A stretch of 64,000 nt of DNA from Pogonophryne albipinna (GCA_028583405.1 CM053253.1:62001-126000); one strand, 5' to 3'. Counted from the first letter of the stretch, positions 22,561 through 34,485 are shown. Translations and numbers: made by a program. The notes: generated by a model from the sequence alone, not told the origin.

Positions 22561-23140
22561 AAAAATCATCTCCTAAATTCTAACCCTATCGTCTATTCCT
22601 TGACCTCTGAGTGAAAGGTCACGGGGTTAAGGGATAGTGGATAGGAGAATTCAAAAGGACTTAGGAGAAGAGACTGCGGTACTTTAGAGAATCCGAATGC
22701 ACTTTCACTCTCCGACGTGTTTATGATGCGCCAGCGGACGTCATTTTGTGCGTCTGCTGCTGTGGTGAAATTATGGAAACTACAGTTTTCTATACAGCGG
22801 ACTACAAACATGGATGTTTAATAAGAACGACGGACACTTTGGCAACTTACCACATACGTTTTAAAATGCTTAATAAGCACCGTAACTTTCATGAACGGCC
22901 GACTGTTGTATGACGCAAATGCTGCGGCTGCAATGCATTGTGGGGCAGCATTTTCTCCTTTCGGTAAGGGAGGTCCAGTGGTTCCTAAGCTAAAGGAGAT
23001 TATAAAGGAAGTTTGAAACCTCCTTTCCTATAATTCTAGAGAATTGGAACGGCACTTATCATGGCTGCCACTGAGGTACTTCCGTGTCATTTCACTCAGT
23101 TAGGAAGGTTCCTAAGCTAAATTGACTATTTGACTTCAGC
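22561..23140. repeat. Dispersed repeat, paired with 63.38-63.72 kb
   Basis: The stretch 22,835-23,140 matches 63,380-63,718 in reverse complement, including TGCATTGTGGGGCAGCATTT and the TTCCTAAGCTAAA words that occur at both ends. The 22,570-22,700 part repeats similar TAGGAGAA/TTAGGAGAAG words. It looks like an old DNA transposon; no transposase. Confidence 0.6.
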
Positions 23141-23249
23141 ATAGGCTTGTTTGAGACTAGTTGCGGCTCGCCTCGAAAGTAGACGAGAATAGCCGATCGC
23201 AGCCGGGGGAGGTCTCAAAAAGCTCGCCTGAAGTCGGACAGCTCGGAGT

Positions 23250-23312
23250 CGGCTTCTTCTTCTCTCGGTTTTTTGGCGGATTGCAAACAACTTGAAGGTG
23301 CATACCGCCACT
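23250..23312 (-). mobile_element. I-clade LINE/SINE 3' tail fragment
   Basis: On the minus strand: GGCGGTATGCACCTTCAAG, then CAATCCGCCAAAAAACCGAG and (GAA)n. The same terminus occurs at 45,251-45,302, and a related one ends the LINE at 45,163-45,238. Confidence 0.6.
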
Positions 23313-23734
23313 TCCGGAGTCGGCTTGACTCGGTTTGCATTTATAAAGAATGCACAAATGTGTTTAATCGTTAATGTCAGATATGTACTCAGTAAATACT
23401 TTCTTTTCTTTTCCTTATACATGTTGTTTTGTTTCTTTCCGTTAACCGTCAAGTGGGAAATAAGTATTTTTTTGTGTTTCTGTTAGTATCCTAAGATACT
23501 GTTATGTTTGGCTGTGAAGAAAAAAAAAAAAAATATATATTATTATTATGAAGGGCAGACCATCTATTTTTTTTTTGTTTTTTTTTAGAAAGGGGCAGGT
23601 CACATAAGATTTTATTCTTCTCCCTGCTCCTTTTCGCTCAATGGTAGTCATGTTTTGTGGCAATTATTGTACATTTTGTTTTGCGTACCATGAGCGGGAC
23701 AAATAAAAAAAAAATGAAATTTGTTCCTGCTCAA
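23313..23734. other. AT-rich stretch, no gene seen
   Basis: Contains A- and T-runs and a short (AT)n at 23,532-23,545. Nothing codable recognised. Confidence 0.6.
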
Positions 23735-24160
23735 GATTAGATTCAACTTTATTGTTATTGCACAGATTACAGGTACTGAGACAACAAAATGCAGTTTAGC
23801 TTCTGACCAGGAGCAACAAGCAGTGAAGTGAAGTAAAGTAATGTACACAATCTACAGAATAAAAGATAGAATGAAGTGAATGATGAATAAACAGTGAGGA
23901 GGGGTATGAATACACTAGATACACACAGCAGCCTGTGAGCAGAACAGTGTTTATGAATACACTAGATATACACAGCAGCCTGTGAGCAGTATGAACAGTA
24001 TGAATATGCTAAGATATATAAAGTATGAAAACGGTAAGCAGTCCAAGTATAGTATAATATAGATATTATTTTCATGATGATAAACATTGTGGAACAATGA
24101 TGAAATATGTGAATGCGTTAACTTGACAGCCCTAATTTGCATTTCCTGTTTGGAAAGTGG
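23735..24160 (-). mobile_element. Retroposon 3' end (TTCAACTTTATTGTTATTGC type)
   Basis: ATTAGATTCAACTTTATTG through GACAACAAAATGCAGTTTAG is a widespread fish LINE 3' UTR in antisense. Downstream, ATGAATACACTAGATAYACA units with CAGCAGCCTGTGAGCAG are repeated twice (23,905-23,990). No ORF left. Confidence 0.55.
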
Positions 24161-24204
24161 CACTGTACTGATAGTGGTGATTTTATTTTGGAATTCTTAG
24201 CGTG

Positions 24205-24375
24205 CACTTCCTGTCCTGAGAGTGGAGGTGTCCTGAGAGTGGAGGTCTGCACCGGAACTGTCCTGAGAGTGGAGGTATCCTGAGAGTGGAGGTCTGCACC
24301 GGAACTGTCCTGAGAGTGGAGGTATCCTGAGAGTGGAGGTCTGCACCGGAACTGTCCTGAGAGTGGAGGTCTGCA
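24205..24375 (+). repeat. Minisatellite of TCCTGAGAGTGGAGGT units
   Basis: Units of 16-19 bp (TCCTGAGAGTGGAGGT) occur seven times. They alternate with CTGCACCGGAACTG, giving a higher-order unit of about 58 bp repeated roughly three times. Confidence 0.85.
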
Positions 24376-25335
24376 GGCAGACCCCTCTCGAGTCTGTCCC
24401 TCAGCCAGTCACGATCTTCGGAGGTGGGCTCTCTTGTCAGCGGGTTGAATGAGTTATTCTTTCACACACACATACGGGTATTGGGCCGAGGGCGACACCG
24501 TACTTCCGGTATCCGCTGTTTTACGCGAGGTGCAAACAGGCCAAGGGTTTAGCCGTACACCGTCTAGGTGTTGCTAAGCTTCCTGTACTGAATATCATAG
24601 TCTATTGCCTTAATCAATATCTAGGCAACTCTAAAATACCACATATATGCATTGGCATGATAATATTATTGTGACACGTGGGGTATTCACCTGGTGTTTC
24701 CAGAAGATAGACGTAGATGCAGCCAAAATCGACGCAGTCTGTAAGGGCAATCCGACAACCCACACAGCTCTAGTTTACGCTGGTAACGACCTAGAGCACA
24801 CCCCTCAAGTCCAGAGATGTAATCCGAAGACATGCAGCGATTTCTTCGGTCTTTAATTCAGAAAAAAAACCGAGTGTGCTCTGCCTTGCTACTTTAGCTA
24901 GCTGTTTATATTTGCACTTCCAGGATATTTGCACCTCCATATATATATGGCGCGTGTTGCATTGTGGGTAGCTCGTGACGTCACTCTCTGTGAAAGAATT
25001 GGTTGGAGGAAATAGCTCCTCCACTGAATGCGTACGTTTAGCTGCCTTTGGCTTCTTCCACTGGCAGGGGGTGTCAGTGCAGCTGAAACTGTGGATGGCA
25101 AAGATGGCTAATGCAGCCGCATGACTGCATTTCCATTCTCCACGTGGGCATTCACATTTTGTGGAGAGAATTCCCTCTTCTCCTGTAGATACCTGTGGTG
25201 GTGGGATTGTTTTATTATTTAAAAATATATTTACATTTGTAATGCCTTCCCAATTATCCCTTTAATTGTTTATAGCCTACTGTATGTTTATTTCATGGAT
25301 ATTTCGGTGTTTTCTGGTGTGTAATATTTGTAATC
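24376..25335. other. No recognised gene
   Basis: One open frame (24,647-24,856, 69 codons) ends KTCSDFFGL but has no domain I recognise. A TATATATATGGCGCG stretch near 24,935 and a GCATTGTGGGTAG word near 24,960 look promoter- or repeat-like. I see no splice-supported exon. Confidence 0.5.
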
Positions 25336-26425
25336 TTGGGGCCTCTTCTCTTTAACGTCTACATGCTACCACTGGCTCAGATAATGAAGAACAACAAAAT
25401 AAGTTACCATAGCTATGCGGATGACACACAAATTTACGTAACAATTTCACCAGGAGACTATGCTCCAATTCAAACACTGAGTAAGTGCATTGAACAAATC
25501 AATGACTGGATGTGTCAGAACTTTCTCCAATTAAACAAAGATAAAACTGAGGTAATGGTTTTTGGAGCCAAGGCAGAACGTATAAAAGTTAGCGCTGAGC
25601 TTCAGTCTGCAATGTTCAAAACAACAGATAAAGCCAGAAATCTAGGTGTAGTCATGGACTCTGACCTGAGTTTCAACAGTCACATTAAAACAGTTACTAA
25701 ATCAGCCTACTATCACCTAAAGAACATATCTAGGATTAAAAGACTAATGTCACAGCAGGATCTGGAAAAACTTGTCCATGCTTTTATCTTCAGTAGACTG
25801 GACTACTGCAATGGTGTCTTCACAGGTCTCACTAAAAAATCTATTAGAAAGCTGCAGCTGATTCAGAACGCCGCTGCTCGAGTCCTCACTGACACTAAGA
25901 AAGTGGATCACTCCTGTTCTGAAGTCTTTACACTGGCTTCCTGTGTGTCAAAGAATAGATTTCTAAATACTGCTGCTGGTTTATAAAGCACTGAATGGTT
26001 TAGGCCCAAAATACATTTGTGACCTCCTGCTAAATGATGAACCATCCAGATCTCTCAGGTCTTCAGGGACTGGTCAGCTTTCTGTCCCCAGAGTCAGAAC
26101 TAAACATGGAGAAGCAGCGTTCAGTTATTATGCTCCAAACATCTGGAACAAACTCCCAGAAACCTGCAGGTCCGCTGCAACTCTGACTACTTTTAAATCC
26201 AGGCTGAAGACTTTTCTTTTTCTCGCTGCTTTTAATTGAACTTTTCATATCTTAGACTGCACTGTAACTTTTATCCATGTATTTTTTTCTTTTAATGTTT
26301 ATTTTATTAGCTTTTCTTTTTAATGACTGATTTTAAATGCCATTTTCTTAATGTCTTTCATTTTTTGTAAAGCACTTTGAATTGCCTTGTGTTGAAAAGT
26401 GCTATATAAATAAACTTGCATTGCG
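25336..26425 (+). pseudogene. 5'-truncated L2 LINE (RT palm to 3' end)
   Basis: Starts inside RT at LGPLLFNVYMLPLAQ, followed by SYADDTQIYV, NFLQLNKDKTEVMVFG, RNLGVVMDSDLSFNSHIK and FIFSRLDYCNGVFTGL (to about 25,986). A frameshift near 25,900-25,985 separates the last part, readable to about 26,240 as ARTKHGEAAFSYYAPN-like and a phenylalanine-rich end. The 3' UTR ends GTGCTATATAAATAAACTTG. A dead retroposon copy, standard 5' truncation. Confidence 0.85.
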
Positions 26426-26924
26426 TAATAAAGATTTCATGTGACACATAAAATGGATTTGTTGATGGGAATTAATGTGAATAAATTAACTCTAAGTTGG
26501 CGTGACGTTGAAGTCGTGCGACCCTGCTGCTGTACTGGCTTGTAGTTCGTTTATAGCATAACGTTAGCATTTTGCTTTTGGCGACTAGATTTATGATTCA
26601 AAAATTATGAAAGTAGAATAGACATGTGGAGATTATCCGGCTGAACAAAACGTGATCCGTCTCTTAAATGTGTCTCAACCACAGACCTTATTTCCAGCTA
26701 TTTTCCAAAATCCTATGGAGAATTTGCATTGGTTTTTCACGAAGGAACCGGAAGGAGTTTATATTGGTTGTGACCATATTCTAAAGATGTTTGGAGTATT
26801 GAAAAGTATACAGCTCCCTTTCTTCTGAGTGCTGAGAGCTGTGTCCATACATTCATGTTGTGCTCAAAGTGCTCCAGATTGATGCATTTCACTTCAACAT
26901 TTAAAAAAAATATCTTCCCGGGGG
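26426..26924. other. No recognised gene
   Basis: Contains ordinary AT-rich sequence and no repeat I can name. Small frames only. Confidence 0.5.
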
Positions 26925-27165
26925 AGCATGCCCCCCTAGAGGAGGTGAGGACCCCCCTGGAGGATGTGAGGCCCCCCCCTAGAGGAGGTGAGGACCCCCT
27001 AGAGGAGGTGAGGACCCCCCTGGAGGATGTGAGGCCCCCCCTAGAGGAGGTGAGGACCCCCCTGGAGGATGTGAGGCCCCCCCTAGAGGAGGTGAGGACC
27101 CCCTAGAGGAGGTGAGGTCCACCCTAGAGGAGGCGAGGACCCCCCTAGAGGAGGTGAGGTCCACC
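26925..27165 (+). repeat. GC-rich minisatellite (CCCCCCTAGAGGAGGTGAGGA)
   Basis: About ten units of 19-22 bp alternating between CTAGAGGAGGTGAGGAC and CTGGAGGATGTGAGGC, so a two-unit higher-order repeat. It is open on both strands (EVRTPLEDVRPP-like and its complement) merely because the unit lengths keep frame; I do not call a gene. Confidence 0.85.
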
Positions 27166-27357
27166 CCCAAATAAAGCAGGTTACATTAATTAAATTGAAT
27201 ACATGTTATTTTAGTAAACACTGAAACGGGTCTCAAAGACCCTAACAGCACACAAAGGTTAAAGGTCAGCATATAATGTTAAAATGTACTAAATACACTG
27301 CAAAAAACAAAAAAAGAGGAGTAAAAGTAGCCCTCATCCTAAAAAAGGTTGTTGACC
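27166..27357. other. Unclassified sequence ending in a transposon-like terminus
   Basis: Ends AAAAAAGGTTGTTGACCCCTG exactly where homology with 61.55 kb begins, so this is probably the right end of an inserted DNA transposon. The left end was not found, unless it contains the minisatellite. Confidence 0.4.
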
Positions 27358-27728
27358 CCTGATCCAGACAAACAAAGAGTACTAAAAGAACGATATGTAT
27401 CTCTGATATGTAGCTAAGCCAAACGGTTCATTGTAAGGCTTTAACTGTTGCTGTTATCTGAAAGGTATAAACCACATTCAAAGAGAGAAGAGGTCGTTTC
27501 CTTCCATCAGAAACATTTAACCAGTTTCTAAGTATTGTTTTTTTCATTTCCAGCTCGTCCTGTCTTTGTTTACAAATACAGACTGCTAGCTCTGAAGCTA
27601 ACCAGGGTTGCCAAATGTGGGTACCTGGCTGGAGTGAGATTTTGATATTTAATTACACATATGCGCACTAAATGACTGCTATCGTGTCAGTAGCGGGACC
27701 TTAGCATATATATAGGATATACAATATA
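27358..27728 (-). repeat. Segment duplicated in inverse orientation at 61.19-61.56 kb
   Basis: From ATCCAGACAAACAAAGAG to AGGATATACAATATATA this is nearly identical to the complement of 61,186-61,556. No coding region. Confidence 0.85.
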
Positions 27729-28245
27729 TACCAGTGACGTGCGGTGAGGTTCGTGGCTGGTGAGGCACGGACTCTTTCAGAGTCAGATTTACAAACATTA
27801 TATTTTGACCTTAATCGAAATATTCGGTTATTTTCAAAAGCTTTTTTAGTCTGATGCTTCAATTAATTTTAAACAGACCGTTCAACAAAAGGATACCCAA
27901 AATCTAAATATTGGATTGTTCTCTCTTAGTAAGATCCCATTTTCATTACAATGGTGGTCTCACCTTGACTTGAAGATGAAGTCCATGCTCTCCCTCTGGA
28001 CAACAATCTTTATTACTGTTTTGTAAAAGTCCTCCTTATCTTCCTCTAGTTTCAAAAGTCTAGCTTGTTGTTTGCTCTACCGTCTCTGCGTAGAATAACA
28101 GTAGCAACAAGAACCTGTGGGCTCACTTGCGCCCCCTTCAGTGCGGCAGAGGTTATGGCTGCCTCCCCTGGTGCTTTTTTCATTGCCGTTGTATGATGAG
28201 ACCAGCGAGCCTAAATATCATATATACGTGAAATAAGTTATTTAG
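27729..28245. mobile_element. Candidate DNA transposon (CCAGTGACGTGCGGTGAGG end)
   Basis: Homology to 61 kb stops at 27,728 and CCAGTGACGTGCGGTGAGG begins, a terminus I recognise from fish repeats. The far end may be near CTCCCCTGGTGC (28,160) but is not certain. No transposase. Confidence 0.4.
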
Positions 28246-29044
28246 AGACTATGGATGGCGAGGATAAATGTAATAAAGGGATCTACAAACATTACATTGG
28301 TGACATACAGTGAGATGGTGCAGGTGTTGCAGTATAACTTGAGTCATGACAACTGGCGACATTCTATTATTTTCGTCATAGGAATCCGGGGCGTGGACAT
28401 TGAGGACCCATTGTTGACTTACCATGTCGATCGCCTCGTTTGTCGTTTACGTTCATCTTTTGCTATATCTGCCTTCCTAAGATCACTTTGATGCACATTC
28501 AGTACTCGTATGTGAGGTTGTGGGTGAGAGGTGGATATCGTGACGCTTACAGGGAGGTATCGAACATTACAAAGTAGGTGACTGTGTGGATGCCTGTTCA
28601 AAATATTGCAAACTTGAATAAATCATTTAAATTATATATTTGTGTCCGACTTTCATTTGTACATCGTTCTTAATGTGATGTATAGTAGCTCTGATAGCTG
28701 TGCATACCTTCAGACAGCCTAAAAGTAAAACGTTTATTCACAGCCCGAACGCTCATCGAGATGACTGGATCACTCATGACAAGTTGTGATCAGCTCCGAT
28801 TAAATTGTGATATCAATTCTGTAGCTATTCTCCAGGGAGCACGTTTTTTTTATGAAATACCTGTATCCCCCTCATCACAACAAGACTCTACACTGTGCAG
28901 GAAAAACAATTACATACATGAAAATAACCTTGATGCATGGGAATGAAACACACAAACTATCTTCCGTGGCTATACTGATATGTCACAGTAACGGTCAACC
29001 ACAGAAACGTAAGTCCAGCGGGGCACAAGTTGAATACATATAAT
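28246..29044. other. No recognised gene
   Basis: A 78-codon frame at 28,255-28,491 has no known domain and no splice context. The stretch stops at the breakpoint of the third duplicate copy. Confidence 0.5.
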
Positions 29045-29478
29045 ACTAGAGGTGCGGCTAGGGGAGACTGCACCATCCCATTTAGGAAGAGCGCATTCAG
29101 CCAGGCTGTCTTTCATTCCACGCATCCCATCAATGGAATTCAATACCACAACCAATAAGAGAGTCCTCATCCTACTACACATTCAAGCACAGTGTTAAAA
29201 AGTGGCTCATTAATAATCAACAGTGTCAGCACTGATGTGTTTTTTATTTATTATCATGACTTGCTCTCATCTGTATTCAGTGATGTCATCTATTGTAAAT
29301 ATGTACAATGGTATAACAATGTCGTGGTATTTGTATTATGGCTTTTAGGATGTCAATCACCATCTGGCAAAGGGACTATCGATGAAAACTAGCCTTTTGG
29401 CTAATTCGAGTACTTTTACATGTTTTTAATATGTTGATTAATGTACACTGTCCCTTGTTTTAAATAAATCAATTCAAT
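29045..29478 (+). mobile_element. LINE 3' end, start of the third partial copy
   Basis: Collinear with 9755-10,214: it starts in the middle of that LINE's C-terminal coding part (ACTAGAGGTGCGGC) and runs to the AATTCAATG tail. The abrupt start without truncation signature or target duplication marks a duplication breakpoint rather than a retroposition end. Confidence 0.8.
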
Positions 29479-30416
29479 GGACTGACTCAGCATGTGACGG
29501 AGCCCACGCACAATAAGGGGCACATTCTGGACTTAATGATCTCAAAGGGTCTGAATATCTCTGAGGTTGTGGTGACTGATGTTGCGCTCTCTGATCATTC
29601 CTTTGAGAGCTCTATTTCTGTTCACACAAATGTTCAAAAAGAGGTAACCACAAAGCGATATTTAACTGAAAACACTAGGGAAATGTTTACTCAGGATGTT
29701 TCTTCCACACTTGCCCTGCTAACATCTCAGCAAATGAGCTAGTAGATCATTTTAATTCAAAAATAAAAAATGTTATAGATGCCATTGCTCCAACTAAGGT
29801 AAAGCAAGTGACTGGCAAGAAAATATCTCCATGGAGAAAGGCCATGACCGTGAGAACAGAAAAAAGAGAGTGTCGAAAAGCTGAACGCAGGTGGAGAAAA
29901 ACAAATCTCCAGGTTCACTTTGAAATCTATAAAGAGAGACTTGGCTTTTATCATTTGGAATTCTAAATTGCACGACAGTCTTTCTTCTCTGACATCATTG
30001 CCAAAAACAAAAACAATGCACGTGCCTTGTTTGCTACCGTCGACAGACTAACAAACCCCACAGTGTCAGTATCCCCCCCATTCAGAAAATCAGACAAGCA
30101 GTCAGTGCCTCTGCATCAGGTACAGCAGATGTGTTGTCTCTGTGTCCATCTAAAATCAATACAAACACCATGACACAGTTCCATCAGATTAATGATAAAA
30201 ACCTAGAGGACATTATTCAACTTCTGAAATCCTCCTCCTGCTGCCTTGATATTATTCCAACAGGGTTTTTCCAAGATGTTTTTCCTTGCATGGCCTCAGA
30301 TCTACTTCACATATACCTCATTCACACCAACGGTGTTTCAGGGCCGGTTCGGAGCTGGAGCTTGAAAAGCACTGGGTTTTCCTCTTCACACCGCAGTGGA
30401 GCCGCCTCGGATGCCC

Positions 30417-31527
30417 CTTTCACACCAACGCGTTTTCAGCTCCGGCTCGGAGCTGGAGCTTGAAAAGTGCCGGTTTTTCCTGTTCACACCGCAGCGGCGC
30501 CGCCTCTTAGCTCCGGAATCCGGTTCACTTCCAGCTCCAAAAAATTGTCGGTCTAGAGGCAAGAGCTTCGGAGCTAAGAGGTGGCGTCGCTTACGTCTCT
30601 CTTACGTCGAGGCGTGCAGGAAACTAAACCCACCTCCCCTGAACATGGGTCGACTGTCATGCCTGCCTACAAGCAGTAGTGCTTATAAACACACTTTATA
30701 AAGTCAGGCAACACTAACCAGGCTTCGTGTGGTTCTGTTTATTTGTACCTTACTTTGACCATCCGTTCACTGTTATTGATCATTGTGGAGAGAGGCAGAC
30801 GTTTTGCTTTGTATTATAGCAGCTATCGGATGGAATCAATACATGGGCTGCACAGGTTGTCGTGTCCGACTATCACAAGTAGAATCATAATAAAAATACG
30901 CCGGTAAAATGTGCCTGTAGAAAACGGTTTATGCCACAATAGGATAGCAATAGCAAGTAGTCAGTTTAGCTTCGGTTGCTATGCTAACATCACCCATTTT
31001 ATACCAGAGACACTTTCATAACAGCGTTGTGATGCCAAACAGCGTCAATTCAGACTGACACACATTCACTGAAGGGGAACTGGGGATATGTATCAGCTGC
31101 TTGTGTGAGTCGGACAGTGAATACTTTAGAGCGGCCGCTGCAGTGTGAGCTAACCGGGAGCTAACGGGAGAATAAACTCCCGTGGAAGAGCAGCCAACAC
31201 TGCAGCGGTCGGTAAATGCTGCAGAAACACATTAATAAACAATGAACCACGGCACTCTGGAGAAAAGTATAAGGTTGGAGAAGTCGTTATTTAATTTAAT
31301 CTGGCTTCGTGTGATTAAAAGCAACACGATCATCGACCCGACGCAGTTCCCCGTTGTTGTTGTTGTGAGCGCCGTAACGCCGTTGACGGTGACGTCATGA
31401 CGCAGCAGCGGCAGCACCAGTCGGGCTCTGGGCGGTGTGAACAGAGCGGGAGCAGAAAAGGAAAACCGGAGCTGAACCAGAAAAGCTCCCGCTCGGAGCT
31501 AGAAAGGGAAAAGCGCTGGTGTGAAAG
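30417..31527. mobile_element. Nested Harbinger-like element
   Basis: Ends CTTTCACACC (30,417) and GGTGTGAAAG (31,527), with further similarity to the outer element through GAGCTGGAGCTTGAAAAG. Removing it brings together the two halves of the outer element's CCGC..TTAGCTCCGGAATCC region. No transposase; only spurious short frames. Confidence 0.65.
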
Positions 31528-31681
31528 CCGCATTAGCTCCGGAATCCGGTTCGTTTCAAGCACCAAAAAATGTCCGGCCAGAGCAAAAGCACCCATACGT
31601 CACGCTTACGTCGAGGCGGGGGCAGGGTCAACTCCTGAACAACAACAAAAAGCCCGCGTTTTATCCAGTTTGTACACAACG

Positions 31682-31783
31682 ATGGAGAAACTTAACAAGC
31701 AGCAGTGGTCCACTGAAGAGACCAGCTACCTGCTGGGAATCTGGTCTTCCGAAGAGGTACAGAGGAAGCTGGAGCACAATCGG
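31682..31783 (+). pseudogene. Myb/SANT-like domain remnant of the Harbinger element
   Basis: ATG at 31,682 opens MEKLNKQQWSTEETSYLLGI, then W-S-S-E-E-V-Q-R-K-L-E: the W..EE...LL.IW pattern of Myb/SANT-like DNA-binding domains used by Harbinger accessory proteins. The next helices are missing: after about 34 codons the sequence runs into the transposon's subterminal region. Confidence 0.6.
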
Positions 31784-32321
31784 CCATTGTTGTTGTTGTC
31801 GGTGTCAGATGTGAGGGGTTTCCGCGCGGTTTGGCTTTATGAAGCAGGCACGCAAACGGTTACGTCATGACGCAATGACGCAGCACCAGTCGGACTCTGG
31901 GCGGTGTGAAAAGAGCCAGAGCTAAACCGAAGAACCGGTTCTGAACCTGAAAAGCTCTAGCACGGAGCTTGAACCGGAGTTGCGTTGGTGTGAATGAGGT
32001 AATAGTAAACAAGTCTCTTCACTCAGGTGTTTTTCCACAGGCTCTGAAAACTGCAGTCATTAAACCGCTCTTAAAAAAAGAATAATCTAGACGCTTCAGT
32101 AATGAACAATTACAGGCCCATATCAAACCTCCCATTTCTAGGTAAAATCATTGAAAAAGTAGTTTTTCAACAGTTGAGTAATTTCTTGCATTTAAATAAC
32201 TGTTTGGAACGCATTTCCACTGCAGGGCCTTGCACGGCTTAGTACGGTATAGTTAGGCCTTGGTAGGCCAGGCTCACTTTAAGCTGCGTTTCCAATACAG
32301 TTTAGGAACTGGGGCAGTAAC

Positions 32322-33106
32322 TAGGGTTGCAAAATTCCATGAATTTTCAAAGATGGAAACTTTCCACGGGAATTAACGGGAATAAACTGGGAATTTTCTA
32401 AATTGAAGGTTGGCTCTTCATAGGGAACTTAAATATAATTGGAGAAAGTATATTTTAACATAATCTTGACTAAAACAAACGGATGCCATTCAAGTACACT
32501 TGAATATCCATGCCATAGCACACTGCTTATTGCATGGCTATTGAGACCACACAAAGGTTCGCAACAGGCTCACAAATGTGAGAGTGGAAAAACTGGTTGG
32601 CATTCGGCAAACCTAAGGCTCTTTGAGCCTGACACAGAGTCATCCTCAACAAGGCTGGACAGTGACACTACAGAGGAAGAGTGTGATGTTGATGAGGCCC
32701 AGGAAGAGCCCGTTGACTGAAAGGGTTTAGTCAAAATGCAGAGGATCGCTTGAAGGAAGATTTGCATGTTTAATGGGACATGGTGGAGGGAGAAGGGCTC
32801 TTTTCATTTAACATTTTTAATGGGACTTTGTGGGGATTTTTGGATGGGGGTGCATTTTTGTTCATTTTTTAATGAGTGGGGTTGGGGGGGATGAGTAACA
32901 TTTAACTCAACATTCCTGTTTTCGTTCTTCAATGAAACAAATAATTGTTCAATAAAATAATTAAAACTTGTTCTGTTCTACTTTAAAAAAAAATCTGTTG
33001 AAATGTCATGTTTTTTTGTTTAATTTTGCATCGAATATTTCCAAAATTCCCCAGCTTAACTTCCCATGGAAACTTTCCGGAAACTTTCCGCCCCTTTGCA
33101 ACCCTA
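32322..33106. mobile_element. hAT non-autonomous element (785 bp) with 8-bp TSD
   Basis: Termini TAGGGTTGCAAA and TTTGCAACCCTA, with the exact 8-bp duplication GCAGTAAC at 32,314-32,321 and 33,107-33,114; the left copy shows the empty site near 11,437. An internal frame (32,439-32,720) ends in an acidic tail (DSDTTEEECDVDEAQEE) and may be the last part of a transposase, but no catalytic motif is visible. Confidence 0.85.
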
Positions 33107-33161
33107 GCAGTAACTATAGTAACGCAGTGTAGGCGGAGCCGTGACGTCATCTTCAATGTGT

Positions 33162-34485
33162 GTCACTACCCGATCTGCAGCCCTGCCCTATCTGCAGTGC
33201 GCATGTGCGAGATGGTCCGCCATATTTGACAACTCCATACGGCAACTCTAATGGGACATTTGACACAGTGGCGTTTGGCAAAGCAGAAAAAGAACACTCA
33301 AAAAACCCGACAATATTAATCTGAACGAGAGAGATGAGTTATTGTTATTACAACGTGACTTTACTATTGTTAAACTATAGAGCCTTTTCTTATCAAGCTC
33401 CACATTTGTGGAATCAGCTTCCAGTTTGTGTTCGGGCGGCAGACACCCTATCCGTTTTTAAGAGTGCGCTTAAGACCTTCCTTTTTGATAAAGCTTATAG
33501 TTAGGGCTGATTAGATTCAGCCCCTAGTTTTGCTGATAGGCTTAGTTTGTCGGGGGACATCTTACTTCTTCCTTCTCTCTGTCTATACCTGTGTACTCTC
33601 ATGTTCCGATTAACCCAGCTTCCCCAAATCTCTTTCTTTTTGGTGTCTATATACGCTGGGATCCGGAGTCATGGATGATCCTGCGGTCCTGTGTCCTGCA
33701 TCGCGAGCCCTGGATCTTGAGTCGTGGCTGTGGTCATGGATCATAGGTCCTGGATGGATATCCTCGTGGATTCATCTTCCTATTATACACACATGCATTT
33801 CCAAACATTTGGACTACCTATGTTGCAAATGTATTATCTTTTCAATTTACACACGGCATCTATTGCACGTCTGTCCGTCCTGGGAGAGAGATCCCTCCTC
33901 TGTTGCTCTCCCTGAGGTTTCTCCCATTTTTCCCTTTAAAACTGTGGGTTTTCTTCGGAAGTTTTTCCTTGTACGATGTGAGGGTCTAAGGACAGAGGGT
34001 GTCGTATTGTCATACTGATATTTTGTATAAACTGTGAAGTCCACTGAGACAAATGTAACATTTGTGATATTGGGCTATATAAATAAACATTGATTGATTG
34101 ATTGATTGATTAAACAACTCCTTTTATTGGGTCATTTTATTGAGTTAAGTACATTGTCAGAATAAGTGAGAAATGGATGTAACTTCTGTCAGACAGCTAT
34201 CATACATACTGAAGAAATATTGACTGAATGTATGCAATATGTATGGCATTCATAATTTATATCTAATTACATTAACTGTGAATGTCCTTCATTTTATCTC
34301 AAATAACAAAATATTTGAATAAAGATATTTGAGACGTTTATGGCTCGCGCATGCACGATGCAAATCAGGCAGCCGTCTAGACGTCAAATGTCCTATTAGA
34401 GTTGCCGTATGGAGTTGTCAAATATGGCGGACCATCTCGCACATGCGCACTGCAGATAGGGCAGGGCTGCAGATCGGGTAGTGAC
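33162..34485. mobile_element. MITE with long TIRs, third copy, split by a LINE
   Basis: Counterpart of 11,490-12,075, with the same GTCACTACCCG end and its complement, enlarged by a LINE insertion at 33,376-34,109. Confidence 0.8.
33376..34109 (+). mobile_element. 5'-truncated L2/CR1-type LINE 3' end
   Basis: Flanked by TTAAAC (33,370-33,375 and 34,110-34,115). It begins in the last RT codons (APHLWNQLPVCVRAADTLS) and ends with AATAAACATTGATTGATTGA, a tandem TGAT tail. Same family as the minus-strand copy 6309-7241. The frames at 33,671-34,018 are UTR shadows. Confidence 0.85.

Larger units (their letters stand above)
30314..32001 (+). mobile_element. PIF/Harbinger-type element (1.7 kb) with nested relative
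   Basis: Perfect 19-bp terminal inverted repeats TACCTCATTCACACCAACG at both ends, target duplication ATA (30,311-30,313 and 32,002-32,004), and the empty site in the left copy (CACATAGTAAAC near 11,045). It carries a Myb/SANT-like coding remnant, the accessory gene expected of Harbinger elements, but no DDE nuclease. A related element is nested within (30,417-31,527). Confidence 0.8.
29479..32210 (+). pseudogene. L2 LINE fragment of the third copy, split by a Harbinger element
   Basis: Collinear with 10,215-11,280, including TEPTHNKGHILDL (29,494 on), the basic linker and LLKSSSCCLDIIPTGFFQD. Interrupted at 30,313 and resumed at 32,002 with VNKSLHSGVFPQALK-like and MNNYRPISNLPFLG coding remains. 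It ends in NCLE at 32,210, earlier than the left copy. Confidence 0.8.

Noticed and set aside
26855..27106. Proline/glutamate repeat protein
   Set aside because: Entirely minisatellite; open on both strands because of unit length.
28255..28491. 78-codon candidate gene
   Set aside because: No domain, no splice or promoter context, and length expected by chance.
31397..31596. Overlapping frames in the Harbinger element before the SANT start
   Set aside because: They lie in GC-rich terminal sequence of two nested elements; only the Myb/SANT part is recognisable.
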